Assembly (NCBI GenBank): GCA_019828565.1
Contig: JAHDYR010000038.1
Location: 1,302,001-1,366,000, forward strand
Reading direction: 5' to 3'
Source: Carpediemonas membranifera
Taxonomy: Eukaryota; Fornicata
Length of the DNA stretch: 64,000 nucleotides
The position numbers were made by a program, and so were the translations under genes. The notes under the pieces are model-generated. The model was not told the origin of the DNA and ran no database searches. It saw nothing but the letters and a program-made list of their open reading frames with translations. Positions 9,938 through 19,787 of this stretch are shown piece after piece (positions within the stretch are counted from its first letter, which is position 1; each line of letters starts with the position of its first letter).

Positions 9938-12054
9938 ATGGCTGATTGGGTTGACGAAGCCGAGAAGGTAGCTGAAGAACTAAAAATTCTAGCCAATGAG
10001 GCAATGAAGCGCGGTGATCTCACCGCAGCACTCGATGGATACACTGCGGCAATCAACGAGCGCTGCTACAACCCCGAGCTGAATTCCATGCTCTATTCCA
10101 ACCGCGCACAGGTATATCTCCATCAGAAGAACTTTCAAAAGTGCGTTGACGACAGCCATCACGCCGTCTCACTGAACCCAGCCAATTTCAAAGGTATGCC
10201 TCCTCCACAACCACTAACACAGGCTGGCACCGCAAATCCCGCGGCCTCATCGAGCTTGGGGATATGGACGCTGCAGTTAAGGTGATGCACGACGCGCAGC
10301 TCCACATCCCGGACCACAAACGGCAGGCCCTGTTCCTACACCAGCAGCAGCGGTACGCCGCCACCACCACGGCTGGCAAGGCTCTCCTCAAGGCTATCGG
10401 GCTCATCTACGAGTGCAAAGACCTCGCCCCCCAATGTACTGAGCTGGTTGCCCGACTCACCTCCGTTGCCTCGCAGTACGCGGACTACAGCCTCATCCCA
10501 ACCCCGCGGCCCGCGGCCCAGGCATGCCCTACTATAGAGGAGATCAAGCTCCTGTTGGCCTCTGCCGTGCCTCAGCTCCAGGACCTCTGTCCCGCCGTGG
10601 CGATGCAGGTTGTTGAGTTCATCAACGACATTCACGCGCCAATCCTGACACAGGCGACCGATGAGATCCAGCCGAGTGTGAGCATGGATATCCCCCTGAG
10701 CGAGGGCCAGAAGCTGCCTGAGCGTGTCTTCACGCTGCTCCAGGGCACGATTTGGGCGATCATGCTCGAGGCGGGTGCGGACCCCGACCTCTACACGCCC
10801 ACCGCATCCCAGCGCCCAGAGACCCGCGCCGCCTACCCCCCGTATGCCAAACACCTCTGGTTCCTCTGCAAGAAGTTCTTCTTCGTCCACCAGGAGACTG
10901 ACCGAGTCGGTGCAGTCGTGCCTGAGGACTCATACGCACTTTACCACGGCCACTTCTTCACCACCACTAGAAGTGAGTACTCGGTCGCCACACCCAACCG
11001 AGAAGTCCGAGGGGCATATAGGCGAGTCCGGTGCCACCGGGTGACCCAGCTCCACGGCGACGGCCCCTCCTACCTCCTGGTCACGTCCCACGGCCTCTAC
11101 GGTCTGGGCGATAACAGCCAGGGCCAGCTGGGACTTGGGTCATTGCGGAGCAGGATCATTGTCCCCTCACTGGTCTCATTCAGAGGGGTGCCAGCTCTCC
11201 AGCGTCTGGTCGATAGTCTCCCCGTGTTCAGAAAGCACGAGCCGTTCAGGAGAATATGGCGGAGTCATGAGATTAGCGCTATTGAGACTACTGTCGGCGT
11301 CGTGGCGGCCGGTAACAACACGTTTGGACAGCTCGGGGTGGACCACACCAAACCAGTCACCCGCTTCGCCAAGGTCCCACTACCCCCGGGTCTAAACATC
11401 GACACGGTCTTCCTCAACCCGTATAACGGGCTCATTCGGACGGCCGACTCCTCCTGGCTTGCCACAGGGTCGAACCACAAGGGGCTGTGCGGGGTGGGTC
11501 GGGTCGGCGATCTGACACTATTCACGGAGGTCAGGGGGAAGTGGACGGATATCGTGCAGTTCCCGTGCTACTCAATCTTCGTTTCTGTCGAGCGGGGCGA
11601 GGTGGCCTTTGCAGGGTCGGCCGAGCTGCTTCCCCCGCCAAGCATCAGGTGCTTCCTGAGGCCGTGCCTGCCTGAGAACAAGACGTACTTCACCACGCCG
11701 ACCCCGCTCCGGTTCCCGTGGCCGGTATCGGCCTTCTGCATCTCAGTTGATGCAATCTATGCGAGAAGAGCGGACAACGGAAAGTGGATGGGCCTCGGCC
11801 CCAACGAGGCTGGCGGCCTCGGGGTGGGCAGCGAGCAGCCCGAGGTCAGCTCATGGCTGCCGCTCCAGCTGGACTCATTCCTCGAGGTCGCAGTCATTCC
11901 CGGGCCCGCGCGACTGTTTATAGGCATGACCGGCATGCATATTGCGGGCAAGGTGGGTGGGTCGAGCATTTCTACACCCATGCTCGTGCCCCTGAACGAT
12001 AGCTGGCGGCTGGCGGCTGGTGGTCTTGATATGGGCCACATCTGGGAGTTTTAG
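9938..12054 (+). CDS. TPR plus degenerate RCC1-repeat protein
   Basis: join(9938..10193,10223..12054), 695 residues; an in-frame ATG at 9893 is an alternative start. Exon 1 encodes CHIP/STI1-like TPR helices (EAMKRGDLTAALDGYTAAI, YSNRAQVYLHQKNFQKCVDD). Splicing a 29-nt intron completes the third TPR as NPANFKGWHRKSRGLIELGD. Residues about 245-310 form a conserved module (TLLQGTIWAIMLEAGADPDL ... HLWFLCKKFFF) also found in the gene at 51864. The C-terminal half has RCC1-like blades (GLYGLGDNSQGQLGLG, VAAGNNTFGQLGV, MGLGPNEAGGLGVG). It may be a chaperone- or GTPase-linked adaptor; no function is demonstrated. Confidence 0.85.
10194..10222 (+). other. Intron of the TPR-RCC1 gene (29 nt)
   Basis: GTATGC...CTAACACAG. 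Splicing restores a canonical TPR; unspliced, the frame ends shortly afterwards. Confidence 0.92.
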
Positions 12055-12129
12055 ATAAAGCGCAGTATTTACTGGGACTAGGGTGAGGGTCACCCCAGCT
12101 TAATAACCGAATTTATGAGCCATGGCTTG

Positions 12130-12834
12130 TCACCTTTTCTTGTAAGTGCAGGCCTTGAGTTCGGGGAACTTTCCCAGTCGCCCCTTGCCGTCATAGCCCG
12201 CGAATTTCATCAAGACGAAGTAGTCGCGGTCGTCTAAGCTCGAGAGCTTGAAGCCACTGGCGATCACTGCCTCGACGAAAGCATCTTTCGTCCTCCCAGC
12301 CATACGAGACGACACCTCGGCAATGATGAGACGCCCGCCCTTCCTGAGACACCGGCACGCTTCTTTGATGAACTGAGCATAGTTTGGCCCCATCAAGCTG
12401 AGAGAAAAGACGGCTACGTCGAGGACGCCCGTGTCGAGGGGGACGTTGGAGATGTCGCAGGGGGTTACTCGGTCGTTGATGGCAACCATGTCGAAGGAGT
12501 GAACTGTATGCTTGGCGGATAGGCGCTCGGCAAGAGCAGCGTCGCCGCATCCAAAGTCTCCAATCACAAGGCCCTTCGAACTGCTCAATTCCTTGATGAT
12601 CAGCTCTAGCGGGCGCACAGGCCACTTCTCAACCTGCGATCGATACCCTCTGTGGTATATATGGAGGAGCTCCTCGTCCTTGTCGACCATGGTCTTGATT
12701 TCATCGCTTTTCGTCGTGTAGAACATCTCGTTCAGCATACGAAAGCGTCCCTGGTCTAGTTTCTGTTTCATAGTTTGTTTTAACCCCTCGGGCTTCTTCT
12801 TCTGGACATTCCCAGCCCGCTTGACCTTTCCCAT
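12130..12834 (-). CDS. RRP8: RRP8-type rRNA adenine methyltransferase
   Basis: 234 residues, ATG at 12834. Basic N-terminus, then RFRMLNEMFYTTKSDE and YHRGYRSQVEKWPVRPLELI, which are RRP8 signatures. The SAM-binding motif I is VIGDFGCGDAALAE, followed by VHSFDMVAIN and the motif IV region VAVFSLSLMGPNYAQFI (NPPY-like position as in RRP8). RRP8 methylates N1 of an adenosine in large-subunit rRNA in the nucleolus. It is short because the long N-terminal tail of yeast and human RRP8 is missing. Convergent with the TPR-RCC1 gene. Confidence 0.93.
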   Translation of the reverse strand: MGKVKRAGNVQKKKPEGLKQTMKQKLDQGRFRMLNEMFYTTKSDEIKTMVDKDEELLHIYHRGYRSQVEKWPVRPLELIIKELSSSKGLVIGDFGCGDAALAERLSAKHTVHSFDMVAINDRVTPCDISNVPLDTGVLDVAVFSLSLMGPNYAQFIKEACRCLRKGGRLIIAEVSSRMAGRTKDAFVEAVIASGFKLSSLDDRDYFVLMKFAGYDGKGRLGKFPELKACTYKKR

Positions 12835-13144
12835 CTAATCTCAATTGACGAGTTCAAAGAGAGACGGGCGATTCGGGTGAGTCCTGACCACTATTCGCGA
12901 GCTTGTCGCGATCCCTGCCCATTCCTCGTCTTTTAATCTCTGTTCTGCCAGTACTCTGTCCAAACGACCGCACTCAACCCAGGTGTCAAATCCCAAAATT
13001 CTCGAAATCATTCCAGGGCAACCCAGCAGGGAGCCCTTTCCACCGTTCCCCAGTCCCACATACGATCTCTTACGCTTTGATCCGTTGCGTACCGGCGATG
13101 AACGAATTGACACGTGTCATCCAGAAAATCGTAGTACTGCAAAG
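12835..13144. other. Intergenic region between divergent RRP8 and phosphoglucomutase genes
   Basis: Presumed bidirectional promoter. Small ORFs on both strands run through it, but none has host-like codon use or a recognisable product. Confidence 0.5.
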
Positions 13145-14787
13145 ATGATCGAAACTTTGGCAACTAAGGCATATTTGGACCAGGTATGTTTCCTCTGACC
13201 TGCTTTATTCAGAAGACTGGTACCTCCGGGCTCCGTAAGAAGACCTCTGTGTTCATGCAGGAAAACTACATGGCCAACTGGATCGAAAGCCTCTTCAGCG
13301 CCATGAAGGAGAACGGTATTGGCTTTGACGGCACTCTTGTTGTTGGCGGTGATGGCCGCTACGGCAACGAGCTGGCCATCGATCTGATCATCAAGATCGG
13401 TGTCGCCCGCGGCTTCAAGCGCATCCTCGTCGGCCAGCACGGTCTCATGAGCACACCTGCCCTCTCCGCTGTTGTTCGCGACCAGAAGGCACTCGGCGGC
13501 ATCATCCTGACCGCGTCTCACAACCCGGGCGGGAAGAACGGCGATATGGGCATGAAATTCAACCCCACAAACGGCGGCCCCGCTCCCGAGTCTTTTACTG
13601 ACATCATCTACAAGCATACGACGCAGATCACCGAGATCTCCATGGAGACTTCCGCCAGAGTCGACATCCACGTTCTCGGCACCACCACCATCGGATCAAC
13701 CGTGGTGGAGGTAACAGACCCTACCGCCACCTACGCCGAGCTGATGCAGACCATCTTTGACTTCGACGCAATCCGCGCCCTTGCCAAAACTGCGGGCTTC
13801 AAGTTCTTCTTCGACGGCATGCACGGTGTCACCGGCCCCTACGCCCAGCGCATATTCGGTGAGATCCTCGGCTTCCCGTCCTCCTTCCTGCTCCGCTGTG
13901 ACCCCAAGCCCGACTTTGGCGGTCTCCATCCCGACCCCAACCTGACATACGCCAAGGACCTCGTAGAGCTCTGCTACGCTGACAACAAGGTCACCGTGGC
14001 TGCTGCTAGCGATGGCGATGGCGACAGGAACATGATTCTTGGCGACAACTTCTTCGTGACCCCATCTGACTCGGTGGCAGTCATCGCCGACAAACACCAG
14101 GCCATTCCCTACTTCAAGAACGGTCTCAAGGGTGTGGCGCGGTCCATGCCAACTTCTGCTGCCCTCGACGTTGTGGCCAAGAAGTTGAACCTCGAGGTCA
14201 ACTCCACTCCGACAGGCTGGAAGTTCTTCACCAACCTCATGGACGCCGACCGCTGCTCCATCTGCGGCGAGGAGTCCTTCGGCACTTCTTCTGACCACAT
14301 CAGGGAGAAGGACGGCCTCTGGGCGGTGCTGGCCTGGCTCAACATCATCGCCGTAGCCCGCCAGACCGACCCCACCGTCACAGTGCAGACTATCGTCGAG
14401 AGCTTCTGGCGTGAGAACGGCCGTAATGCGTACCAGCGCCTCGACTACGAGGCTCTCACCACCGAGCAGGGAAAGGCCGTCATGGACGCCGCCGCCGCTG
14501 CTGAGGGCGCCGTCGACTTCAGGTACGTCGACCCCGTTGATGGTTCCGTCGCCGAGCACCAAGGCATCATCGTCCCCTGCGACGGTGGGCGTTTCGTCGT
14601 GCGTACGAGCGGCACTGGGTCCTCTGGTGCAACCGTCCGCGTGTACATCGAGAAGGAAGTGGCCAAGGACGACGCTGACCTGCTCAAGCCCGCTAGCGAG
14701 CTGCTCGCGGGCATGGAGGCGACTGCGCTGGCTGCTACCAAGCTCGTCGAGCTGACCGGCCGGGCTGAACCCACCGTGCGGACTTAG
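13145..14787 (+). CDS. PGM: Phosphoglucomutase
   Basis: join(13145..13183,13213..14787), 537 residues. A 13-codon first exon (MIETLATKAYLDQ) is spliced through a 29-nt intron into KTGTSGLRKK, giving the usual PGM N-terminus. The phosphoserine loop is TASHNPGG (nt about 13511), the metal loop DGDGDRN (nt about 14013) and the sugar loop GEESFG (nt about 14270). It interconverts glucose-1-phosphate and glucose-6-phosphate in glycogen and sugar-nucleotide metabolism. Length is usual for the alpha-D-phosphohexomutase PGM1 group. Expected in the cytosol. Confidence 0.96.
13184..13212 (+). other. Intron of the phosphoglucomutase gene (29 nt)
   Basis: GTATGT...CTGACCTGCTTTATTCAG, phase 0. The branch-like CTGAC lies 13 nt before the acceptor, further than in the other short introns. 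Confidence 0.93.
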
Positions 14788-15181
14788 GGTAAACATATCT
14801 TGGACCAAGCAGTACAGCATGGTGATTGTATAGCATCGGAGTGGCCAGACTGTCACGTGAGAGAATCCCGCTGAGGAGATGAAGGCCGATGAGAAGGAGT
14901 GCGCCGTCCATATGGGTGGTGAACCCGACTCGGCATAATATAACAGTAACCAATCTGGCGGCTTGCTCGGCCGGGCTGAGGAGAGTGGAGAGGTGTGACT
15001 TGTACTAGGACCGTGAATTTACGAAAATCCCCAAGAGATGGACACGCTGGACAAGGGTCAAGGAAGATTATATAAGCTGAATGGACATAAAAACATAAAT
15101 TAAAACATTGTTGGACCCTTCAACACAGCATAGCACATCTAGAGCTGACATAAACTGCATATTGCTGAGAAGGCAAGGTCC
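14788..15181. other. Intergenic region upstream of the DPH2-like gene
   Basis: No gene seen. The last 80 bases contain the shared upstream element, copy 3. Confidence 0.5.
15101..15136 (+). promoter_or_regulatory. Shared upstream element, copy 3 (diverged)
   Basis: AAAACATTGTTGGACCCTTC, then AACACAGC. It matches the 3' half of copies 1 and 2 and lies about 57 bases upstream of the DPH2-like ATG. Confidence 0.5.
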
Positions 15182-16345
15182 ATGGAGAAGCAGTTTCTGG
15201 AGCAGATAGTGGCGCGGGGCGTTGACTTTGCGCGTGATTATGGCTCTGTGATGCTTCAGAGTGGCCCCGGCAAGCACACGCTCGAGGACAGCATGGAGAT
15301 CTTCAGGCAGCTCACAGATAAGCTCCCCGCGACTTCTGTGATCTTCCATGGAGACCATGTTGCGCGTTGCTGTGTTGACGACCTCACCGCGATGCGCGCT
15401 AACTGCGAGGCGATCATCTACATCGGGGACACGTGCTTCGCTCCCTCGTCTCTCCCGCACCTTGTCCTGCCCTCGATCCCAGACGTTACTGACATGATGG
15501 CCGATGCCACGGCCATCGTGGAAGCGTGCCAGAGTGAGGGCTGGGGCAATGTTGTCCTCGTCGCAGAGTACTCCAACTGGTGCCTCCTGCCAGCCCTCGC
15601 AGACGCTCTAGTCGGCCTGGGCCTTGATGCATCGATCCAGCAAATGGAAGACCCGACCGGCGAGCTCAAGTCGATCCATGGCAGGTTCGTCCCGGCCGAT
15701 GCGACCCCTGTCTACGTTGGCGCCGAGTCGGCCCTTGAAACCCACCTCAGAATGGACTCTAAGATCATCCACTGCTCGTGTCCAGGCGTTTTTGTCGCAG
15801 GCGTGGTGCCCACGAGGCGTCGTTACGGAGTCATGAACTCACTGAAGCAGTGCACCTGCATCGGCCTCCTGCCCATCCTACATGCCCCGAGCGACCCGCT
15901 CAACCGCACACTCGACGCGCTTGAGCGCCACCTTGAGTCTCGCCGACTGCCCGCACGCGTATGCTACCTCGCGGACCCGACCCCGGACAAGATGACCAAC
16001 TTCCCCGAAATCGACGGCTGGGTCGTTGCCACCGAGTGCCCAAACACCGCGGTCCCCCAGTGGCAGGCCAACGCCTTCTTCGACCGCTCCACCGTGCCCT
16101 ACCCAGTCGCCACCGTGATGGAGCTCCTGGCATCGATCGACTCGGTCGACTGGTTCACCACGCGATATCAGACCGACCTCCGCAACATGGCCAAGATTGT
16201 ATCAGATCTGAGCGAATCTACTGAATCTGTTTCTTTGACTAAGCATGCAGTCAACCCAGTCACATGGGTTCCGGCCACTGGCGGACCTGTCATGATCGAG
16301 GAGGGCATGAAGGGGCGGGCTGAGCGTTATCAGCATGAGGGTTGA
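15182..16345 (+). CDS. DPH2: DPH1/DPH2-family diphthamide synthesis protein, DPH2-like
   Basis: 387 residues, ATG at 15182. The N-terminal domain has IFHGDHVARCCVDDLTAM, matching the first cluster cysteine region GDxxYGxCCVDDxxA. Then come RRRYGVMNSLKQC and KMTNFPEIDGWVVATECPNT. The KxxNFxEIDxWVxxxCP pattern is closer to DPH2 than DPH1. DPH1-DPH2 carries a [4Fe-4S] cluster and transfers 3-amino-3-carboxypropyl from SAM to eEF2 His, the first step of diphthamide synthesis. Assignment between DPH1 and DPH2 is from memory of the families. Confidence 0.8.
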   Translation: MEKQFLEQIVARGVDFARDYGSVMLQSGPGKHTLEDSMEIFRQLTDKLPATSVIFHGDHVARCCVDDLTAMRANCEAIIYIGDTCFAPSSLPHLVLPSIPDVTDMMADATAIVEACQSEGWGNVVLVAEYSNWCLLPALADALVGLGLDASIQQMEDPTGELKSIHGRFVPADATPVYVGAESALETHLRMDSKIIHCSCPGVFVAGVVPTRRRYGVMNSLKQCTCIGLLPILHAPSDPLNRTLDALERHLESRRLPARVCYLADPTPDKMTNFPEIDGWVVATECPNTAVPQWQANAFFDRSTVPYPVATVMELLASIDSVDWFTTRYQTDLRNMAKIVSDLSESTESVSLTKHAVNPVTWVPATGGPVMIEEGMKGRAERYQHEG

Positions 16346-16831
16346 GTGACAAGAGGCGTATTTTATGATAAATGGATGCGGATGAGAGTGAATCAGAGTG
16401 CAGCCAATTTTGCTTGAATGCTGATGCAAATCTGTGTCGAGAAAATAGGTCACTCCATTACGACAACATGTCGGGGTGAGAATCGAGTGTTATGCATAGT
16501 GACGCATATAACGGTCGAACATGAAACTTCACCAGTCAAGTCCTGATGTTGAGTGAGCGATAATGCTTTATGTCCACAAGTCCGATATCTTGGTGGGCCC
16601 AAGTGTTGGGAGACCCTGTGTGTCATTCGCTGCTTAGTTGTGTGCCTTGCACTTTTCCTCATATTCTTCAGGGCAGTGTTGCGCAGTATAAACACATTGT
16701 TCGACCCTTCAATAGCACAGTCCGTGTTGGACTAAACTGCAACCCACGGAAAAAGCACACACACCGAGCATTGTCACCACGATACGACCACAACAAAACC
16801 GATAGCAGACTGCCTCTTTATAAAACAGAAT
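16346..16831. other. Convergent intergenic region with an orphan upstream element
   Basis: Two genes end towards each other here, so no mRNA promoter is needed. It nevertheless contains copy 2 of the shared element at 16676-16720. No ORF or structured RNA is recognised downstream of it. Confidence 0.5.
16676..16720 (+). promoter_or_regulatory. Shared TATA-like element, copy 2 (orphan)
   Basis: GTGTTGCGCAGTATAAACAC, then ATTGTTCGACCCTTCAATAG. Differs from copy 1 at only two or three positions over about 42 bases. Confidence 0.5.
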
Positions 16832-18010
16832 CTACCTCAGTAATGTCAGAAGGTTCCGGCCCTTGCGGTCGGCCATCCGGCAAGCTTTCACCCAAGCTGA
16901 CCCCCAGCTTTCCGGCAAATCTGCAGTCATGTCAACTCCACTTACCGGACACCGCACACAAATTGGTCCCCGATTTGATTCGAACCCAAGCTCCGTCCTT
17001 TCCACAAGTGGCTCAGTTGTTACATCAATAACAGCCGTCTTCAACTCTCGCTTTGCCAAAAACTTAAAGAACCCAGCAAGCAAGGAATGGAGTCCATCTG
17101 TATTCGTGGAAATCCAGCAAACAGGCCTGGGCGATTGGTCCAACAGAGCCTTATCCTGCGGAACCGGAAGCACGGTGACGTCTAGTCTCTGGAGGAAAGC
17201 GACGACCAGACAGTCGAGCACGACCTTACTCACCCCGCCCTCGCCAGTCAGCTTAGCTCTCTCCGCCCATTCTCTGACCAAAACGATGAGGTCTCTCGGC
17301 CTCGGGTCGGGTCCTGCAGTGAGACGTTCAATAAATGACGAGGTTGGGACTAGGGGGTCGACCGCCGCCGGGAGACGGAGGTAGATGTCGACAGAGACAC
17401 CTATGCGGCTCTTTGCGTGGATTTTGTCCTTGGTAGTGGACTTGATGGTGAAACCCGAGACTGATAGGGCATTCACGAAGGCAGCGCGGGTGGGCTCGCT
17501 GTTCTGGCCAGATGGTATGACGCAGCAAAGGTCCAAGTCATCCCCTGACCGCTGGATACCCGTACTCACCGATCCGAACCGCGAGAGCCACATGCCTGGC
17601 CAGATAGTAGTCGCGCACCGCCTGGCATCCTGTTCAGCTGACATCCAGGCCGACCGCTCAATATTGCTGGGGTTGAGGCTCTCCCTGAGCTCCAGGGCCT
17701 CCACGTCCAGGGGCGTGAAGGGGAGGAGGTGACTAAACGGGGCGTAGGGCGGTGGCGTGGCAGGGCCGATCGGGGCCAGGAAAGAGAGCGATGCTGCCTT
17801 ACCCTTTGGCGCACGAATGGGTTTGGTTGAATCAGACTTGGTTTCATGCTTCTTTGGAGGAGGAAGGACGTTTTGTTCCTGTTCTACAATAATCGCTGCA
17901 TTCTCGATCATACGCAACACTTCATTGCGTTTGGTACGCACAGGCTTAGTTTCAGGAGTTCTATTCTTCTTGGAAGAGGGTTTCTTCCCAGTTGGTCGCT
18001 GCGAAGTCAT
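16832..18010 (-). CDS. Non-canonical poly(A) polymerase / terminal nucleotidyltransferase
   Basis: 392 residues from the ATG at 18010 (MTSQRPTGKKPSSKK...); the open frame continues upstream but looks non-coding. Basic N-terminus, then the nucleotidyltransferase signature RFGSVSTGIQRSGDDLDLCC with two metal aspartates, and the third Asp in VSVDIYLR. A central helical domain has RDLIVLVREWAERAKL and SKVVLDCLVVAFLQR (PAP/OAS1-type), then a TNTDGLHSLLAGFFKFLA segment in the nucleotide-recognition position. Closest to the Trf4/Cid1 group, which adds A or U tails to RNA; the added base cannot be read from sequence. Confidence 0.82.
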   Translation of the reverse strand: MTSQRPTGKKPSSKKNRTPETKPVRTKRNEVLRMIENAAIIVEQEQNVLPPPKKHETKSDSTKPIRAPKGKAASLSFLAPIGPATPPPYAPFSHLLPFTPLDVEALELRESLNPSNIERSAWMSAEQDARRCATTIWPGMWLSRFGSVSTGIQRSGDDLDLCCVIPSGQNSEPTRAAFVNALSVSGFTIKSTTKDKIHAKSRIGVSVDIYLRLPAAVDPLVPTSSFIERLTAGPDPRPRDLIVLVREWAERAKLTGEGGVSKVVLDCLVVAFLQRLDVTVLPVPQDKALLDQSPRPVCWISTNTDGLHSLLAGFFKFLAKRELKTAVIDVTTEPLVERTELGFESNRGPICVRCPVSGVDMTADLPESWGSAWVKACRMADRKGRNLLTLLR

Positions 18011-18331
18011 CAGATGCGCCTGCGAGAAACTAGCCTGCCTGTAAAATGCACAACGCGAGACCTGCCTCCAATATCGCGATGAGTTGCATGAAACAGACCC
18101 GGATAGCATTGTGGTTGACCGCCCCCAGAAGCCTAATATCTTGGACGGCCGACTTGAGCGTTCTAAATCGGCTGGACGCATTGACATCGACAAGTAAAAT
18201 GGCACAGATGAACAAGCTTGCGATAGTGCGGCCAGTGGTAACCGAGCCTCCAAGGCGGTGACCCAGTTCAGACCATACCGCCAGACGCCGTCGCATATTT
18301 TTTCATGCACAGAACAAGCGACAACTAGGTT
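18011..18331. other. Divergent intergenic region (poly(A) polymerase / V-ATPase G)
   Basis: Presumed shared promoter. The minus frame is open through it but lacks host-like codon use, and nothing else is recognised. Confidence 0.4.
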
Positions 18332-18646
18332 ATGGACAGTGGGAACATCGCTAAGCTGAACGAAGCAGAAATTCATGGTAAGAAGCGCATTGAGGCTGCC
18401 AAGAATGACCGCGCTGCTCTGATCCGCCAGGCGAACGAGGAAGCTCGTGCCGAGATCAAGAAAGCCGAGCTGGAGGCCGAGGAGAAGCACCAGGCCGAGG
18501 TTGCCAAGCTTGCCGAAGAGTCTCTCAAGGAACTGGAGGACCTCCAGTCTTCAGCGGAGGCTCGTTGTGCCGAGATCGATACCTTGACGAAGGATCGTGT
18601 TGACGTCGTTGCCAAGTCCCTCTACGAGCAGGTTCTCGACCTTTGA
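18332..18646 (+). CDS. VMA10: V-type ATPase subunit G
   Basis: 104 residues, essentially one long amphipathic helix (NIAKLNEAEIHGKKRIEAAK, then EARAEIKKAELEAEEKHQAE). Length and the alternating Lys/Glu/Ala pattern match subunit G of the V1 peripheral stalk, which pairs with subunit E. The V-ATPase acidifies endomembrane compartments. A generic coiled coil cannot be fully excluded at this length. Confidence 0.8.
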   Translation: MDSGNIAKLNEAEIHGKKRIEAAKNDRAALIRQANEEARAEIKKAELEAEEKHQAEVAKLAEESLKELEDLQSSAEARCAEIDTLTKDRVDVVAKSLYEQVLDL

Positions 18647-18761
18647 GAGCACCTTTTACACTTAAATCATGCAGCCCCGTCAGTTGAACACTAGTGTGTT
18701 GGTTTCTCTGCCAGACTCAGTGCCAGACTGAGCAGCCAACGAGTGCTTCAACCACCACCAC

Positions 18762-19627
18762 TCACACCTTGGACAGATCGTACACAGTGTACCGGGTGAC
18801 ACAGGGCACACCGGGCAACACCTCTCGGATCATAGCGGGGTTGGTATAGTGCATGCACACTAGCTTGGCCCTGATGTCGGCGGGGTAGGCGGCCAGAGTG
18901 CGGATGTTCGTATGAACGCCTGAAGGCCGGGCTGTAGTCTCGCAGTCGTGGTAAATTCTAGCACTCTGTGAGAAATGGGCCATGATCTTATCCCGTTCAG
19001 ATGCTGTCGCGACCTCTGCACAAAAGTCGGTCGTGATGTAGACCTGCTCGCCAGAAGGGGCAGGGAATCTCAGGCTATGGCTGACCATCTCGGGCTTGTT
19101 CGGCAATCTGATGTGCGGCATGATGTCAATGTCGAAATGGACACCCATCCAGTCGAAGCCGGTCTCGTCGAGGATGGTGACGTTGAAGAAGGCATCAATG
19201 CCGAACATGCCTTCATTCCTCTGCGACAGGGGACGCAGCAAGGTCTGGACAACAGGCACCAGGACCTTTGGGAGAAACAAACGAATACGACGACCAGCTG
19301 GGATGAGTGTTGGACAAGAAAGAGAGTATGTTACGATGTATTCTAGCCCATGGATATGATCTCCATGCTGATGTGAGATGAATATGGCATCAAAGTCGTT
19401 GGGCTTCAACCGAGCAGTAACCAGGGACTCTCGCAGAGTGAACCCACAGTCAATCAACATCCTGCGTCTATTGATCTCTAATACCATGTTGTTGTTCCCA
19501 TAGTCGCTAACATAGCTCCCACAGCCAAGAAACTGAAGTTTCATAGGCATAGCCCTATGTATGCAGGCGACTCACGCAACTCGAACCCGTCGACCTCCAG
19601 CGGGTTTCCGGTGGGACGATGCACCAT
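18762..19627 (-). CDS. Metallo-beta-lactamase-fold hydrolase
   Basis: Modelled as complement(join(18762..19554,19587..19627)), 277 residues. Alternatively a single exon begins at the ATG at 19550 (262 residues). The metal motif is SHQHGDHIHGLEY (HxHxDH), preceded by MLIDCGFTLRES. Later ligand candidates are TTDFC, YHDCETT and HTN. An RNase Z-like or UPF0173-like phosphodiesterase fold fits; the substrate is unknown. The upstream exon begins MVHRPTGNPLEVDG and joins in phase through a 32-nt GT-AG intron; the minus frame around it has host-like codons. Confidence 0.78.
19555..19586 (-). other. Probable intron of the metallo-hydrolase gene (32 nt)
   Basis: Minus-strand GTTCGA...GCATACATAG. Joins codon GG|G in phase with the downstream frame. 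The branch motif is weaker than in the other introns. Confidence 0.5.
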
Positions 19628-19787
19628 GAACTGGGCCGAGCCACCCTGAATTCTCAATATCTTGTGCGCCTGGCGTGAAGGGTCAGGATCATCGACCAAA
19701 GAGCAAAAGACCTGCAGCTTTTCACTTCACAAGCAGTCTTGATGGTAGGCAGGCAGCGCGTTCACGGCGTCGGGTCAAGTCTCAGGT

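Noticed and set aside
12841-13011. 56-codon minus-strand ORF just upstream of RRP8
   Set aside because: Codon use unlike host genes, no family, and it lies in the shared promoter interval.
19554-19640. tRNA-like A-box and B-box sequences on the minus strand (GGCCCAGTTCATGG; GGTTCGAGT)
   Set aside because: A 7-bp acceptor can be drawn, but the D-arm does not pair, the T-stem has a mismatch and no 7-nt anticodon loop forms. The segment fits an exon-intron boundary better.
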